A stretch of DNA of 64,000 bases from Methylobacterium iners (GCF_022179305.1 NZ_BPQP01000006.1:109124-173123), one strand, 5' to 3'. Shown: positions 40,724 through 50,634, numbered from the stretch's first letter. A program made the numbers and translations. The notes: generated by a model not told the origin, from the letters alone.

Positions 40724-41266
40724 TCACCGAGGGGCCAAGATCATGATCATCTGGCGGCCCTCCAGCATGGGCTCGCTCTCGACCTTGGCGATCTCCTGCG
40801 TCTCGTTCTTGACGCGCTCGAGCAGGCGCAGGCCGATGTCCTGGTGGGCCATCTCGCGGCCGCGGAAGCGCAGGGTCACCTTGACCTTGTCGCCCTCCTC
40901 GAAGAACCGGTGCACGGCCTTCATCTTGGTATCGTAATCGTGCTTGTCGATGCCGGGGCGGAGCTTGATCTCCTTGACCTCGACCGTCTTCTGCTTCTTG
41001 CGCGCCTCGTTCTGCTTCTTCTGCTCGTTGAAGCGGAAGCGGCCGTAATCGAGAAGCTTGCAGACGGGAGGGACGGAGTTGGGCGCGATCTCGACGAGGT
41101 CGAGGCCCACTTCTTCCGCGAGCGCGAGGGCATCGAAGAAGGGGACGACGCCGCGGTTCAGGCCGGTATCGTCGATGAGCTGCACGTCGCGGACGCCACG
41201 GATGTCCCGGTTGGCGCGCGGCCCGTCCTTCTGCGGGGCCGGCATAGCTCTCATTGGTCTACGAAT
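40724..41266 (-). CDS. infC: translation initiation factor IF-3 with a non-canonical ATT start
   Basis: IF-3 N-domain ([37 protein letters not shown]) and C-domain ([36 protein letters not shown]) are complete. A strong AGGAG lies 9 nt before an ATT codon at 41266-41264, in frame, giving 180 residues beginning (M)[10 protein letters not shown], which matches alphaproteobacterial IF-3. The ATGs at 41254 and 41245 have no such site. An AUU start allows IF-3 to limit its own translation, as in E. coli. Confidence 0.95.
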   Translation of the reverse strand: MRRPMRAMPAPQKDGPRANRDIRGVRDVQLIDDTGLNRGVVPFFDALALAEEVGLDLVEIAPNSVPPVCKLLDYGRFRFNEQKKQNEARKKQKTVEVKEIKLRPGIDKHDYDTKMKAVHRFFEEGDKVKVTLRFRGREMAHQDIGLRLLERVKNETQEIAKVESEPMLEGRQMIMILAPR

Positions 41267-41433
41267 GGCTTTGATCTCCTGATGAAACGACGAAACGGCA
41301 GCCGATGGACGGCACCCTCACGGGCTGGTCCTGGCCACCAATCGCTCCCGGCCTCCGGGCCGATGTACCTTGGCTGAGATTGGCGACAAGTCAACATTCG
41401 TCGCGTGGTTTCGTTCGGTCGACCAGTGTCGCG

Positions 41434-42663
41434 TCAGCGCGATGGCGGGCCGGACAGCAACTCGGCATAGATCGCCAGGGTATCGGCGATCATGCGCTCG
41501 AGGGAAAAATGCGCCTCGACATGCGCCCGAGCGCGGCGCGCAAGGGCGTCGCGGGCGCTGGCGCCGAGGCCGAGCGCCTCGATGATCGCGTCGGCGAGCG
41601 CGGGCGCGTCGCCCGGCGGGACCCGCCAGCCCGTGCGCTGACTCGGCGCCGTGTCCGGCGGCGCCAAAACGGTCTCGGGCACGGCCCCGAGGTCCGAGAC
41701 GACGACGGGGGTGCCGAGCGCCTGCGCCTCGACGGCCGAGCGCCCGAAGGCCTCGGGCTCGACGGAGGGCACGGCGACGACGGAGGCGGCGCGGAACGCG
41801 GCGGGCATGTCGGTGCAATGGCCGACGCGCCGGACTACGCCCTCGAGCCCGCGGGCGGCGATGAGAGCGTCGAGCTCGCGTTCGTAGGCGGAGCGTCCCT
41901 GCGGGTCGCCGGCCAGCACGATGGCGAGGTCGTTGAGCCCACGGTCGCGCATCAGGGCGGCGGCCTCGATCAGCACGCGCTGGCCCTTCCACGCGGTCAG
42001 TCGCGCGGCGAGCAGCACGACTCGTTCATGGGGCGCGACGCCCCAGCCCCGGCGAAGCGCCTCGACTCGACCTGCGCCGACGGCGGCCGGCGTGAACAGT
42101 GCGAGGTTCGTGCCGCGATGGATGACCCGGACCCGGTCGCCGGCCTGCTCGGGATGGAGCGCGCGAATGAGGCCTGCGGTGTAGTGCGAGTTCGCGATGA
42201 CGACGTCGCCGCGCGCCATCACGGAATTGTACAGGACCTTGACCCCGGTCCGGCCCGAATAGCTGCCGTGATAGGTCGTCACGAAGGGAATGCCGAGGCG
42301 CCGCGCCGCGCCGAGCGCCACCCAGGCCGGAGCCCGTGAGCGGGCATGCACCACCTGGACGCCTTCTCGCTGACAGAGCCGGGCGAGGCGCGCCACGTTG
42401 AGGGCCATCGCGAGCGGATTCTTGGAGGCGGCTGGGAAGGGCAGCCAGACCCCGCCCTTGGCTTGGAGTTCGCCGACGAGGCGCCCGCCCTCCGTGGCAA
42501 CGAGCGACCGGGCGCCCGCTGCGGCGAGTGCGGCGGCGACATCCACGGTGGTGCGCTCGGCTCCGCCGGCGTCGAGGGCCGGCACGATCTGCAGGATGGC
42601 GGCACCCGCGAGCGGGGCGGCCTCGCTGCGGAACCCGCCATTCGTGCGCATCTCGCCGGTCAT
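41434..42663 (-). CDS. family 4-type glycosyltransferase
   Basis: This 409-residue GT-B protein starts with ILQIVPALDAGGAERTTVDVA and has the acceptor-domain HARSRAPAW, TTYHGSYSG and the donor-domain RLTAWKGQRVLIEAAAL and EPEAFGRSAVEAQALGTPVV (E-x7-E motif). It transfers a sugar from a nucleotide donor in cell-envelope polysaccharide synthesis. There is no polysaccharide cluster around it, so its product is unknown. It is divergent from an alpha/beta hydrolase gene. Confidence 0.92.
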   Translation of the reverse strand: MTGEMRTNGGFRSEAAPLAGAAILQIVPALDAGGAERTTVDVAAALAAAGARSLVATEGGRLVGELQAKGGVWLPFPAASKNPLAMALNVARLARLCQREGVQVVHARSRAPAWVALGAARRLGIPFVTTYHGSYSGRTGVKVLYNSVMARGDVVIANSHYTAGLIRALHPEQAGDRVRVIHRGTNLALFTPAAVGAGRVEALRRGWGVAPHERVVLLAARLTAWKGQRVLIEAAALMRDRGLNDLAIVLAGDPQGRSAYERELDALIAARGLEGVVRRVGHCTDMPAAFRAASVVAVPSVEPEAFGRSAVEAQALGTPVVVSDLGAVPETVLAPPDTAPSQRTGWRVPPGDAPALADAIIEALGLGASARDALARRARAHVEAHFSLERMIADTLAIYAELLSGPPSR

Positions 42664-42821
42664 GGCGTTTCCTTCCGCCCATGGCGCCCGGGTCGGCGCG
42701 AGCGGCTGTTGCCTGTGCTTGCGATCATGCCCTCAGCATCGCCCCGGCGCTTTACGGTTCGGTAAACGAAATGCGAAGGCGGCGCATCGAATCGGGCGAT
42801 GCGCAAGGAAGAGGAGCCGGC

Positions 42822-43595
42822 ATGGGCGAAGAGGCGATCCGGCTGACGGTCGGCACCGGTGCGGCGCAGCGGGAGATCGCGGTGAGGCTGCGCGCAGGGG
42901 AGGGGCCGCCCGTAGTCTGGCTCGGTGGGTTCCGCTCCGACATGGGTGCGACCAAGGCGCTCGCCCTCGACGAATGGGCGCGCGCGCGGGGACGCGCCCT
43001 CGTGCGGTTCGACTATACGGGGCACGGCGAGTCGGGCGGGCGCTTCGCCGATTCCACGATCTCGACCTGGCTTGAGGATACGCGCGCGGTCCTCGACGCC
43101 TTCGCGCAGGAACCGGCGATCCTCGTCGGCTCGTCGATGGGCGGCTGGATCGCCTGCCTGGCCGCGCTGTCGGCCGAACGGCCGCCGGCGGGCCTCGTAC
43201 TGATCGCCCCGGCACTCGATTTCACCGAGGCGCTGATGTGGGCGCAGTTCCCGTCTGAGATCCGTGCGACCATCGAGCGAGAGGGCGCCTGGATGCGTCC
43301 CTCCGAGTACAGCCCCGAGCCGGTCCCGATCACGCGGGCCCTGATCGCCGACGGGCGACGGCACCTGCTTCTCGATCAGCCGATCGACCCCGGATGCCCG
43401 GTCCACATCCTCCAGGGGATGGCGGACCCCGACGTGCCATACGCGCACGCCCTACGGATCCTTGAGCGTCTGCCTGCGGCGGGCAGCGTCCTCACTCTGA
43501 TCAAGGACGGCGACCACCGCCTCTCCCGGCCGCAGGACATCGCGCGGCTGGTGGGGGCGGTGGATTCGCTCGCTCGAGGGATCAGTGCAGGCTGA
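42822..43595 (+). CDS. alpha/beta hydrolase (ABHD10-like)
   Basis: The ATG at 42822 has GAGGAG upstream and gives 257 residues. Motifs are WLGGFRSDMGATKA near the N-terminus, FDYTGHGES, the nucleophile elbow VGSSMGGWIA, MADPDVPYAHA for the Asp and KDGDHRLS for the His. This is the pattern of the ABHD10-type thioesterases/carboxylesterases common in Alphaproteobacteria. It overlaps the end of the convergent DUF1150 gene by 14 nt. Confidence 0.9.
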   Translation: MGEEAIRLTVGTGAAQREIAVRLRAGEGPPVVWLGGFRSDMGATKALALDEWARARGRALVRFDYTGHGESGGRFADSTISTWLEDTRAVLDAFAQEPAILVGSSMGGWIACLAALSAERPPAGLVLIAPALDFTEALMWAQFPSEIRATIEREGAWMRPSEYSPEPVPITRALIADGRRHLLLDQPIDPGCPVHILQGMADPDVPYAHALRILERLPAAGSVLTLIKDGDHRLSRPQDIARLVGAVDSLARGISAG

Positions 43596-43866
43596 CCGGC
43601 AGCAGATCGTTGGCCGTCGCGTTCGCGACAATCACGTCGCGGGAATCCGCGAGAAGGATCGGGGCGCCGCTGGCGGAGAGGAGCGCGAAGAGGTGGAGGC
43701 CCGGCGCGAGCTCCGGCGCCTGCGGAAAGAGGCGCTTCACCTCGTCCGAGCGGATCGGCCGGACATAGGCGATGTGGCCCTCGCCGAGAGCGGCGAGGTC
43801 GGCAGCCTCGAACTCGGCCGGATCGAGGTCGGCGCCGGTCAGCGGGTTGTGATTGAAGTCGGTCAT
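43582..43866 (-). CDS. DUF1150-family protein
   Basis: This 94-residue protein matches DUF1150: LAALGEGHIAYVRPIRSDEVKRLFP and LHLFALLSASGAPILLADSRDV. This small alphaproteobacterial family has no known function and usually follows an Hsp20 gene, as it does here (79 nt downstream), so it is probably co-expressed in heat shock. Its 3' end overlaps the hydrolase gene. Confidence 0.9.
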   Translation of the reverse strand: MTDFNHNPLTGADLDPAEFEAADLAALGEGHIAYVRPIRSDEVKRLFPQAPELAPGLHLFALLSASGAPILLADSRDVIVANATANDLLPVSLH

Positions 43867-43945
43867 GTCATGCCCTCCTTTCGAGGCAGAGCGTCATGTG
43901 AGGGAAAGCCCCGGCCCGCGGCGGCGTTCCCGAAGGTGCAGCGGG

Positions 43946-44380
43946 TCAAAGGTCGCGCGAGGCGATGGCGATCTTCCGTATGATCCGTTCCGGCTCCGGC
44001 CGGGTGAGGTCGATGGAGAGGAGACCGTTCGACAGGTCCGCCCCCATCACCTCCATTCCGTCTGCCAGCAGGAAGGCGCGCTGGAACTGCCGCGCGGCGA
44101 TGCCGCGGTGGAGGTACTGACGCGTCTTCTCGTCGACTTGCCGGCCGCGGACGACGAGCTGGTTCTCTTCCAGCATCACGTCGAGCTGGTCGCGAGTGAA
44201 CCCTGCCACGGCCAAGGTAATGCGGAGCCGCTCCGGCTCGTCCTCGGTGCGCGGCACACGCTCGATATTGTAGGGTGGATACCCGTCGTTTGCGGCTTTC
44301 GAGACCCGGTCGAGCGCCTGTTCGATCTCGTCGAAGCCGAGCAGAAAGGGATGCCCGAACGGAGAGGGTCGTGTCGTCAA
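43946..44380 (-). CDS. Hsp20/IbpA small heat-shock protein
   Basis: A TTG at 44380 with an AAGGA site gives 144 residues. The alpha-crystallin domain is clear: PPYNIERVPRTEDEPERLRI, ITLAVAGFTRDQLDV, RQYLHRGIAARQFQRAF and GLLSIDLTRPEPE. The N-terminal FGHPFLLGFDEIEQALDRV is typical of IbpA/HspA proteins in Rhizobiales. It holds unfolding proteins during heat stress. The longer frame upstream has no family similarity. The leader can fold over the ribosome site. Confidence 0.92.
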   Translation of the reverse strand: MTTRPSPFGHPFLLGFDEIEQALDRVSKAANDGYPPYNIERVPRTEDEPERLRITLAVAGFTRDQLDVMLEENQLVVRGRQVDEKTRQYLHRGIAARQFQRAFLLADGMEVMGADLSNGLLSIDLTRPEPERIIRKIAIASRDL

Positions 44381-44386
44381 GTCCGT

Positions 44387-44405
44387 GGTCCTTCGCGAAG
44401 CCCTT
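44387..44405 (-). promoter_or_regulatory. possible RNA thermometer hairpin at the hsp20 ribosome site
   Basis: Just before the hsp20 start the mRNA reads GGGCUUCGCGAAGGACC; CUU and flanking Gs can pair with the AAGGACC that contains the ribosome site, leaving a mismatch beside the SD. This resembles the last hairpin of ROSE elements in rhizobial small heat-shock genes. It is an inference from pairing only. Confidence 0.35.
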
Positions 44406-44882
44406 GAAAACCCGCCCTGGGGCGGCGCTCTCAGTCGAGGCACTTCGGTGTTCGGAGCCCGCCGATGCAGCACCCCTTCCGGCGATCGCTCGCCGGCCCG
44501 CTCGATATGGAGGTGGCCGCTGAGGGCATCAAGGGGAGCCTTGATGCTCCCTGCTGGTTGCCGAATGGGCATTTTCGGCAATCGGATCTGGGTGCATCCG
44601 GCAAGATCGCCATGAAGCCACTCCGGCAGCCCATGGTAACAGTTTGGAACTGCTCTCATTTCCAGCGGGCACCTTGATCTGCCGACCTCAAACCGGATAC
44701 TCCACGGCGCGAGCGGCAGACACAGCCCCGAGCTTCGGCGACACGGCGCGCGGCCGTTCTTTCCAGGCTGAGCGAGGCTTCCGGTCAGGTCCCGAACCGG
44801 TTCGATCCGGGGAGCCTCTGGGCAGAACCTGGCCGCGCAGCATCGCGGGCGGGGAACGAGAATGGACGAGGGACGAGACGTG
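44406..44882. other. 477-nt intergenic region, no supported gene
   Basis: This region separates the divergent hsp20 and secreted-protein genes. It holds the hsp20 leader, including a CCGCCC/GGGCGG hairpin at about 44412-44426. The short frames in it look like chance translation. No recognisable RNA gene was found. Confidence 0.5.
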
Positions 44883-45320
44883 ATGGGGATGCGAACCGGG
44901 CTTGCTGCCGGCCTGCTGGGCCTTGCCCTCTCTGCCACTCCCGGCTCCGTCCTGGCGCAGGAGAACAAGGTCCCCGTTCTCAAGCTCGAACTGAACCGCC
45001 TCGAGACTGCGGGCGAGGCCTGCCGCACCTACCTGCTCGTGGACAACAGCCGTGGTCCCGGCCTGAAATCGCTCAAGGTGGATCTCTTCGCCTTCGATAC
45101 CGAGGGTGTGGCGCAGAGGCGGCTCGCCGTCGAACTCGGGCCGATCCAAGAGAAGAAGACCATGGTGCGGCTGTTCGACTTCCCGGCGCTCGCCTGCCCG
45201 AAGATCGGGCGCGTCCTCCTGAACGATGTCCTCACCTGCGAAGGGGGCGAGGCGAGCCGCGAGAATTGCCTCGAGCGCGTGGAGACCGAGAGCAAGGCCT
45301 CCGCCCCCTTCACGCGCTGA
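44883..45320 (+). CDS. secreted small protein upstream of the exbBD-tonB genes
   Basis: The ATG at 44883 gives 145 residues with a Sec signal peptide (GLAAGLLGLALSATPGSVLAQ). The mature part has VLKLELNRLETAGEACRTYLLVDN and a C-terminal Cys-rich tail (CEGGEASRENCLE), suggesting a periplasmic, disulfide-bonded beta protein. It lies 32 nt before exbB and is likely in the same operon, so a role in TonB-dependent transport is possible. I do not recognise the family with certainty. Confidence 0.8.
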   Translation: MGMRTGLAAGLLGLALSATPGSVLAQENKVPVLKLELNRLETAGEACRTYLLVDNSRGPGLKSLKVDLFAFDTEGVAQRRLAVELGPIQEKKTMVRLFDFPALACPKIGRVLLNDVLTCEGGEASRENCLERVETESKASAPFTR

Positions 45321-45352
45321 ACCTATCCGCGATTCCTCACCCAGGAGCCGAC

Positions 45353-46045
<693 letters not shown>

Positions 46046-46114
46046 TTCGAGGAACCGGCACTCCCTCCCGACAGGAGGTGGAGCGCAGCGGCCCCGGGAG
46101 GGCGTAAGTCAGCG

Positions 46115-46582
46115 ATGGCAATGGGTTCAATCCGCTCCACGGGCGGCGATGACGAGGACGGCCTCGATACGACGCCGATGTCCGAGATCAACGTCACGCC
46201 GATGGTCGACGTCATGCTCGTGCTGCTGATCATCTTCATGGTGGCGGCCCCCCTGATGACCACGGGCGTGCCCGTGCAGCTGCCCAAGACCAGCGCGGCG
46301 AAGGTCGCCCAGGCGAAGAAGCCGCTCGAGATCTCCATCGACAAGGACGGCAACCCCTTCCTCGCCAAGGAGGCCCTGAGCCCGGAGACGATCATGGCGC
46401 GGCTGCGGGCGCTCGCGGCCGAGGACCCGAGCCAGGTCATGCTGGTGCGCGGCGACCGCGACGTACCCTACGGCAAGATCATGGAGGTCATGGGCATCGT
46501 CGGGCAGGCCGGCTTCACGAAGGTCTCCCTGATCGCGCAATCGCCCGGCGGGCCGGCGCCGGCAGCGGGCGCGACGCGATAG
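46115..46582 (+). CDS. exbD: ExbD-type proton channel protein
   Basis: This 155-residue protein has SEINVTPMVDVMLVLLIIFMV, the single ExbD/TolR helix with the key Asp, then a periplasmic domain (LEISIDKDGNPFL, VMLVRGDRDVPYGKIMEVM). It pairs with ExbB. It lies 69 nt after exbB and 4 nt before tonB. Confidence 0.95.
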   Translation: MAMGSIRSTGGDDEDGLDTTPMSEINVTPMVDVMLVLLIIFMVAAPLMTTGVPVQLPKTSAAKVAQAKKPLEISIDKDGNPFLAKEALSPETIMARLRALAAEDPSQVMLVRGDRDVPYGKIMEVMGIVGQAGFTKVSLIAQSPGGPAPAAGATR

Positions 46583-46586
46583 CATC

Positions 46587-47720
46587 ATGAGCGCGCTCGC
46601 CTTCAACGACGATCCCGGGGATCGACCCTCCGGGCTCGGCCCGGCCCTTCTCGTCGCGCTCACTCTCCATGTTGCGGCCATCACCGGGCTCGCGCTCTAC
46701 ACGCCGACGCCGACGGCGCCTCCCGGCGAGAGCGTGGTCTCGATCGACCTCGCCCCGCAGATGATCGAGGCCGGCAACCAGGCACCTGCCGAAGTTGCGC
46801 GCTCCGAGGCCATACCGGAGACCGCCAAGCCCGAGGGCGAGCCGGAGGCCGTGAATCCGGTTGAGGCGCCCGAGGAGACGAAACCTCCGCCGCCGGCGGA
46901 GACGGCCGAAATTCGTCCGGACGAGGCGGCACCGCCTCCGCCTACGGAAATGACCCAGGTCATGCCCGAGGAGGCGCAGCCGCCACCGCCGCCGGAGACG
47001 GTGACCGAAGCGGTGCCCGACACTCCGCCGCCTCCCCCCGATGAGCAGGTGATCACCTCTCAGGCTCAGGAATCCGAGCCGCTCGCCCCTCCGCCGCCCG
47101 TCGTCGCCAAGCCGCCGGAGCCGCCCAAGCCCGTGGAGATCGCAAAGCCGAAGCCGCAATTGCCCGATCCGGCGAAGCTCGCCGCCGAGCAGGAGGCGCG
47201 CCGCCGAGCGGCGATCGAGCGGAAACGGGAGGCGCAACGTGAGCAGCGCCGCCTGGAGGCGATGACGGAGAAGCGCGAGGCCGAGCGCGAAGCCAGGATC
47301 AAGGCCGCCGCCAAGGCCAAGGCCGATCGCGACGCGGCACGGCGCGCGCAGGCGGCCGTCGAGGGCAATTCGCAACGCAACGCGGCGGCAAGCTCGCGTC
47401 AGAACAGCAGCGGGGCCGCCGCGAGCGGCAACGATCCCAACGCCCTGCGGGTCTGGCAGGGCGCGCTCAGCTCCGCCATCCAGGGCCGTATGAACCGGAA
47501 CGCGGCAGCCGGCACCCCCGGCGGCCTCGCGGTCGTGCGCTTCACGGTCTCACGGACGGGCCAGGTTCTCAGCGCGAGCCTCGCCAGCGCGAGCGGCATC
47601 GGTGCCATCGACAATGCGGCCCTTGCGGCGGTGCGTGGCGCATTGCCGGCCGCGCCGGCCGGCTTCGCCGGCAGTTCGCTCGCGGTCACGGTTCCCCTGC
47701 GCTTCAGTCCTGGGCGCTGA
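46587..47720 (+). CDS. tonB: TonB-like energy-transducing protein
   Basis: This 377-residue protein has an N-terminal membrane helix (PALLVALTLHVAAITGLALY) carrying the functional His. A Pro/Glu-rich periplasmic spacer spans about residues 50-190, then a Lys/Arg/Ala coiled region and a C-terminal TonB/TolA-type domain (WQGALSSAIQGRMNRN, FTVSRTGQVL). It contacts outer-membrane receptors to drive uptake, for example of siderophores or lanthanide chelates. No receptor gene is adjacent. Confidence 0.93.
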   Translation: MSALAFNDDPGDRPSGLGPALLVALTLHVAAITGLALYTPTPTAPPGESVVSIDLAPQMIEAGNQAPAEVARSEAIPETAKPEGEPEAVNPVEAPEETKPPPPAETAEIRPDEAAPPPPTEMTQVMPEEAQPPPPPETVTEAVPDTPPPPPDEQVITSQAQESEPLAPPPPVVAKPPEPPKPVEIAKPKPQLPDPAKLAAEQEARRRAAIERKREAQREQRRLEAMTEKREAEREARIKAAAKAKADRDAARRAQAAVEGNSQRNAAASSRQNSSGAAASGNDPNALRVWQGALSSAIQGRMNRNAAAGTPGGLAVVRFTVSRTGQVLSASLASASGIGAIDNAALAAVRGALPAAPAGFAGSSLAVTVPLRFSPGR

Positions 47721-47769
47721 AGCGGCCTCAACGGCGTTGTCCCGCCAACGGAGGAGGGCGCGCAGCGGC

Positions 47770-48300
47770 ATGGCGATCTGGTTCACGAGCGACACGCATT
47801 TCGGCGACCCGCGCGTGTTGCGCATCGATCGGCGGCCTTTCCCCGACCTTCCGAGCCATGACGCCGCGCTTGTCGCGAACTGGAACGCGGTGGTCGCGCC
47901 GGACGACGAGGTCTGGCACCTCGGCGATTTCGCGCTGGGCCCCTCGGAGGAGCGGATCGCGGAGCTGCTCGGAGCGCTCCACGGCATCAAGCACCTCATC
48001 ATCGGCAACAACGATGGGCCCCGAACCCTTGTCGCGGCCGGCTGGGCGTCGAGGGCGCATTACGCCGAGATCGTCGTCGACGAGCATCGTCTCGTCCTCT
48101 GCCACTACGCCTTCCGGACCTGGAACCGGATGGGCCGCGGCGTCATCGACCTGCACGGTCATTCACACGGCAAGCTGAAGCCGATCCCGCGCCAGTACGA
48201 CGTCGGCGTCGACGCGCACGCCTTTGCTCCGGTGAGTTTGCCTACAATTCTCGCTTCGCGACGCTCGACGAAACTCGCCAGGGACCGGGTGGAACCTTGA
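47770..48300 (+). CDS. metallophosphoesterase
   Basis: The ATG at 47770 gives 176 residues. It has the calcineurin-like metal motifs FTSDTHFGD, HLGDFALG, GNNDGPR and the final HGHSHGKL. It belongs to the small MPP family of phosphoesterases of unknown substrate. It lies 50 nt after tonB, so it may be in the same transcript. Confidence 0.92.
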   Translation: MAIWFTSDTHFGDPRVLRIDRRPFPDLPSHDAALVANWNAVVAPDDEVWHLGDFALGPSEERIAELLGALHGIKHLIIGNNDGPRTLVAAGWASRAHYAEIVVDEHRLVLCHYAFRTWNRMGRGVIDLHGHSHGKLKPIPRQYDVGVDAHAFAPVSLPTILASRRSTKLARDRVEP

Positions 48301-48408
48301 GCTTCGGTCGGCCGTTGCTCGGACCTGAATGGACGACAATGACGGGGTCTCGCCGACATCTTGTCGGCGGTGCCTCTCACCCTTCGGGACATCCAGACCG
48401 GTTCCGTC

Positions 48409-48720
48409 ATGCGTCATGCAAGCCGCCTCACCGCACTCACGCTTGGCCTGGTGGCTCTCGCGCTGCCCGCGATCGCTGCGCCCTCATGCCTGATGGCACA
48501 GCGGAAGGTCGATGAGGCGCAGGCCTTGCGCTTCCAGGCTCGCCAGGAAGCTCGGATCGGTGATCGCGACCGGGTCTGCGAGACTCTCGACGAGGTGGGC
48601 GATCGTTATGCCGACGCTCGCGATGCGTTCGAGGATTGCGGCGCAGGGATCATCGCGATCGATCTGCGCAGTGAATCGCGAGCCCTGCGCGTGGCGAAGA
48701 AAGTGAACCACTGCGACTAA
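48409..48720 (+). CDS. small secreted cysteine-containing protein
   Basis: The ATG at 48409 gives 103 residues with a signal peptide (LTALTLGLVALALPAIA). The mature part has four Cys (PSCLM, RVCETL, EDCGAG, NHCD) and a helical EAQALRFQARQEARIGD. It is probably periplasmic with two disulfides. I do not recognise a family. An upstream TTG at 48361 is possible but would move the signal peptide inside. Confidence 0.6.
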   Translation: MRHASRLTALTLGLVALALPAIAAPSCLMAQRKVDEAQALRFQARQEARIGDRDRVCETLDEVGDRYADARDAFEDCGAGIIAIDLRSESRALRVAKKVNHCD

Positions 48721-48814
48721 ACAGGTGCGGACCTGCACAGCGGCTCGGCTGCGGCGAGTGCACAGATAGTATCACACACCGCGAGCAACCCGCGGCCAGA
48801 CAAGGTCAGATGCC

Positions 48815-48973
48815 ATGAACACCGGTGCCGTCTCCCACGACATCTCCCTCGTTCCGACCAGCCAGGACGATCGCATGGCGGTATCCGGGCCGTCTTTCGG
48901 CGCGGCCCTCTGCGGCTTCGTGAGCACGACCGTCGCGACCACAATGGTCATGTTCCTGCTCAACAGCATCTAA
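48815..48973 (+). CDS. small membrane protein (52 residues)
   Basis: The ATG at 48815 encodes 52 residues ending in a hydrophobic segment (ALCGFVSTTVATTMVMFLLN). Codon use matches the neighbouring genes, with C or G in most third positions. It lies 94 nt after the secreted protein gene. No convincing Shine-Dalgarno sequence is adjacent, which lowers confidence, and no family is recognised. Confidence 0.4.
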   Translation: MNTGAVSHDISLVPTSQDDRMAVSGPSFGAALCGFVSTTVATTMVMFLLNSI

Positions 48974-49239
48974 GCCGTCTTCCGGCCGTATCGGCTGCGC
49001 AACGTTCAAGACCAGGCTCGCCGTGTGCGGCCGCATGCATCCGCGATGCGAGCACGTTTCCCGACCCTCTTGGGGCAAGTCCAAAATCTTCGTATCGTGG
49101 TCCAAATTATGCCTGGGCAGGCGCGGCCGCGCATTGCATGATGCATAAACCGGAGGTGGTGGGCCGCCCTTGCGTCAAGGCCTCTGGACAGTGAGCGCCC
49201 CGTCGGCTGTTCTACCGGCCGGGTCAGAGAACGAATGGC

Positions 49240-49716
49240 ATGGTGTGCGTCGTGGATGCTCCGGTCGAGAAGACGACAGCGCTCGTCGATCCGCTCCTCC
49301 TGGACAATCAGCTCTGCTACGCTCTCTACGCGGCGGCTCACCGGATGACGAAGTCCTACCGCCCGGTGTTGGAGCGGATGGGCCTGACCTATCCGCAATA
49401 CCTCGTTCTTCTCGTGTTATGGGAGACCGACGGGGTCACCGTCTCGGAGATCGGACGACGCCTGCGTCTCGATTCCGGAACCCTGACGCCGGTGCTCAAG
49501 CGCTTGGAGAGCGCCGGCTTCGTGCTGCGGAGCCGACGCCAATCGGATGAGCGGGAGGTCGAGATCGCCCTGACGCCTCACGGGACCGCGTTGCGCAGCC
49601 AAGCCGTGGCTGCGCGTGAGTCCGTGATGTGTCAACTCGACATGTCGGAGCCCGAGGTGCAGGCGTTGCGCGCGGATCTGAACGCGGTGATCCGGAACCT
49701 CACCGCGGCGGGCTGA
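49240..49716 (+). CDS. OhrR-type MarR-family peroxide sensor
   Basis: This 158-residue regulator has [18 protein letters not shown], where Cys26 matches the peroxide-sensing Cys of OhrR. The winged helix reads [37 protein letters not shown] and the wing [11 protein letters not shown]. OhrR represses ohr until oxidised by organic hydroperoxides. No ohr gene is seen next to it, so its target may be elsewhere. A start at the GTG 49252 is also possible. Confidence 0.88.
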   Translation: MVCVVDAPVEKTTALVDPLLLDNQLCYALYAAAHRMTKSYRPVLERMGLTYPQYLVLLVLWETDGVTVSEIGRRLRLDSGTLTPVLKRLESAGFVLRSRRQSDEREVEIALTPHGTALRSQAVAARESVMCQLDMSEPEVQALRADLNAVIRNLTAAG

Positions 49717-49744
49717 CGGCCGCACACCATCGAATTCCGTCGCT

Positions 49745-49770
49745 CGTCTTCGGTGCGGAATCCGAAGACG
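49745..49770. terminator. hairpin after the OhrR-type gene
   Basis: CGTCTTCGG and CCGAAGACG form a perfect 9-bp stem with an 8-nt loop, 29 nt after the stop codon. It is likely a transcription terminator without a T-run, though a regulatory site cannot be excluded. Confidence 0.5.
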
Positions 49771-50071
49771 CTCGCGCGCGGCGCAAGCGTCACGGCTTTG
49801 TCGAATGAGGCGGCTAAATCTTCTCGGCCAGGACGATCGGCACCCGATTGGTTTGCCGGATAAGTTCTTCTCCGGTAGAGCCGGTACGCACCGTCTGCTT
49901 CGCGCGGCGGCACCGTTCGTCCTGATCCGGAGATGGCTTGGACGTGAATTTCGGCGGGCAGCGACAGTTTCCGAGTAGCACGTCCAAGGCAAGGCGCTGC
50001 TCGCAATTCAGGGCTGCCCCGCGCTTCACAGACTCGACCGAACCTCATCCCCACAGACGCGTTTTTAGCCG
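49771..50071. other. 301-nt region with no firm gene
   Basis: A minus-strand frame (49814-50029, 71 residues) ends VRTGSTGEELIRQTNRVPIVLAEKI, which looks protein-like. It has no clear start or recognised domain and may be a gene fragment. Nothing else is supported. Confidence 0.3.
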
Positions 50072-50530
50072 ATGACCTTAGGCGTGCCAGAGAGCGACCG
50101 CGAGGCGCGCCGTCAGGTCGGTGCGCTCCCGTTCCGACGGACATCCCACGGCGGGTTCGAGATCTTGCTGGTCACGTCGCGCGAGAGCCGGCGGTGGGTC
50201 ATTCCGAAGGGCTGGCCGATGAAGGGCCGCAAGCCCTACGAGGCGGCCGCACGCGAGGCCTACGAGGAAGCGGGGCTCGTTGGCCAAGTCGGCAAGCGGC
50301 CGCTCGGCTTCTATCTCTACGAGAAGCGCCTGAAGAGCCGCGACTTCGTGCTGTGTCAGGTGAAGGTTTTTCCGCTCGAGGTCCGCAAGCAGCTGAAGCA
50401 CTGGCCGGAGCAGCACGAGCGGGAGGGCCGCTGGTTCTCACCATCCGAAGCCGCCGAGGCGGTGGCCGAGGCAGGATTGTCCGGCATCATCCGCTCGGTG
50501 ACCAAACGAGAGCTCCACTTCGCCAAGTGA
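50072..50530 (+). CDS. Nudix hydrolase
   Basis: This 152-residue protein carries the Nudix box in GWPMKGRKPYEAAAREAYEEAGL. It begins with VGALPFRRTSHGGFEILLVTSR and has HEREGRWFSPSEAAEAV, as in the small alphaproteobacterial Nudix family related to diadenosine or diphosphoinositol polyphosphate hydrolases. The substrate is unknown. It lies just before tRNA-Thr. Confidence 0.92.
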   Translation: MTLGVPESDREARRQVGALPFRRTSHGGFEILLVTSRESRRWVIPKGWPMKGRKPYEAAAREAYEEAGLVGQVGKRPLGFYLYEKRLKSRDFVLCQVKVFPLEVRKQLKHWPEQHEREGRWFSPSEAAEAVAEAGLSGIIRSVTKRELHFAK

Positions 50531-50634
50531 GGCGCGATGCGGGTGCGCCCGCCTGCGATTGCCAAGGCAGACGCGATCCGCTAATGCCCGTCCCGGTCCG
50601 GTGCAGCGCCTCGTTCAGGCCCCCGCGACCGTAA

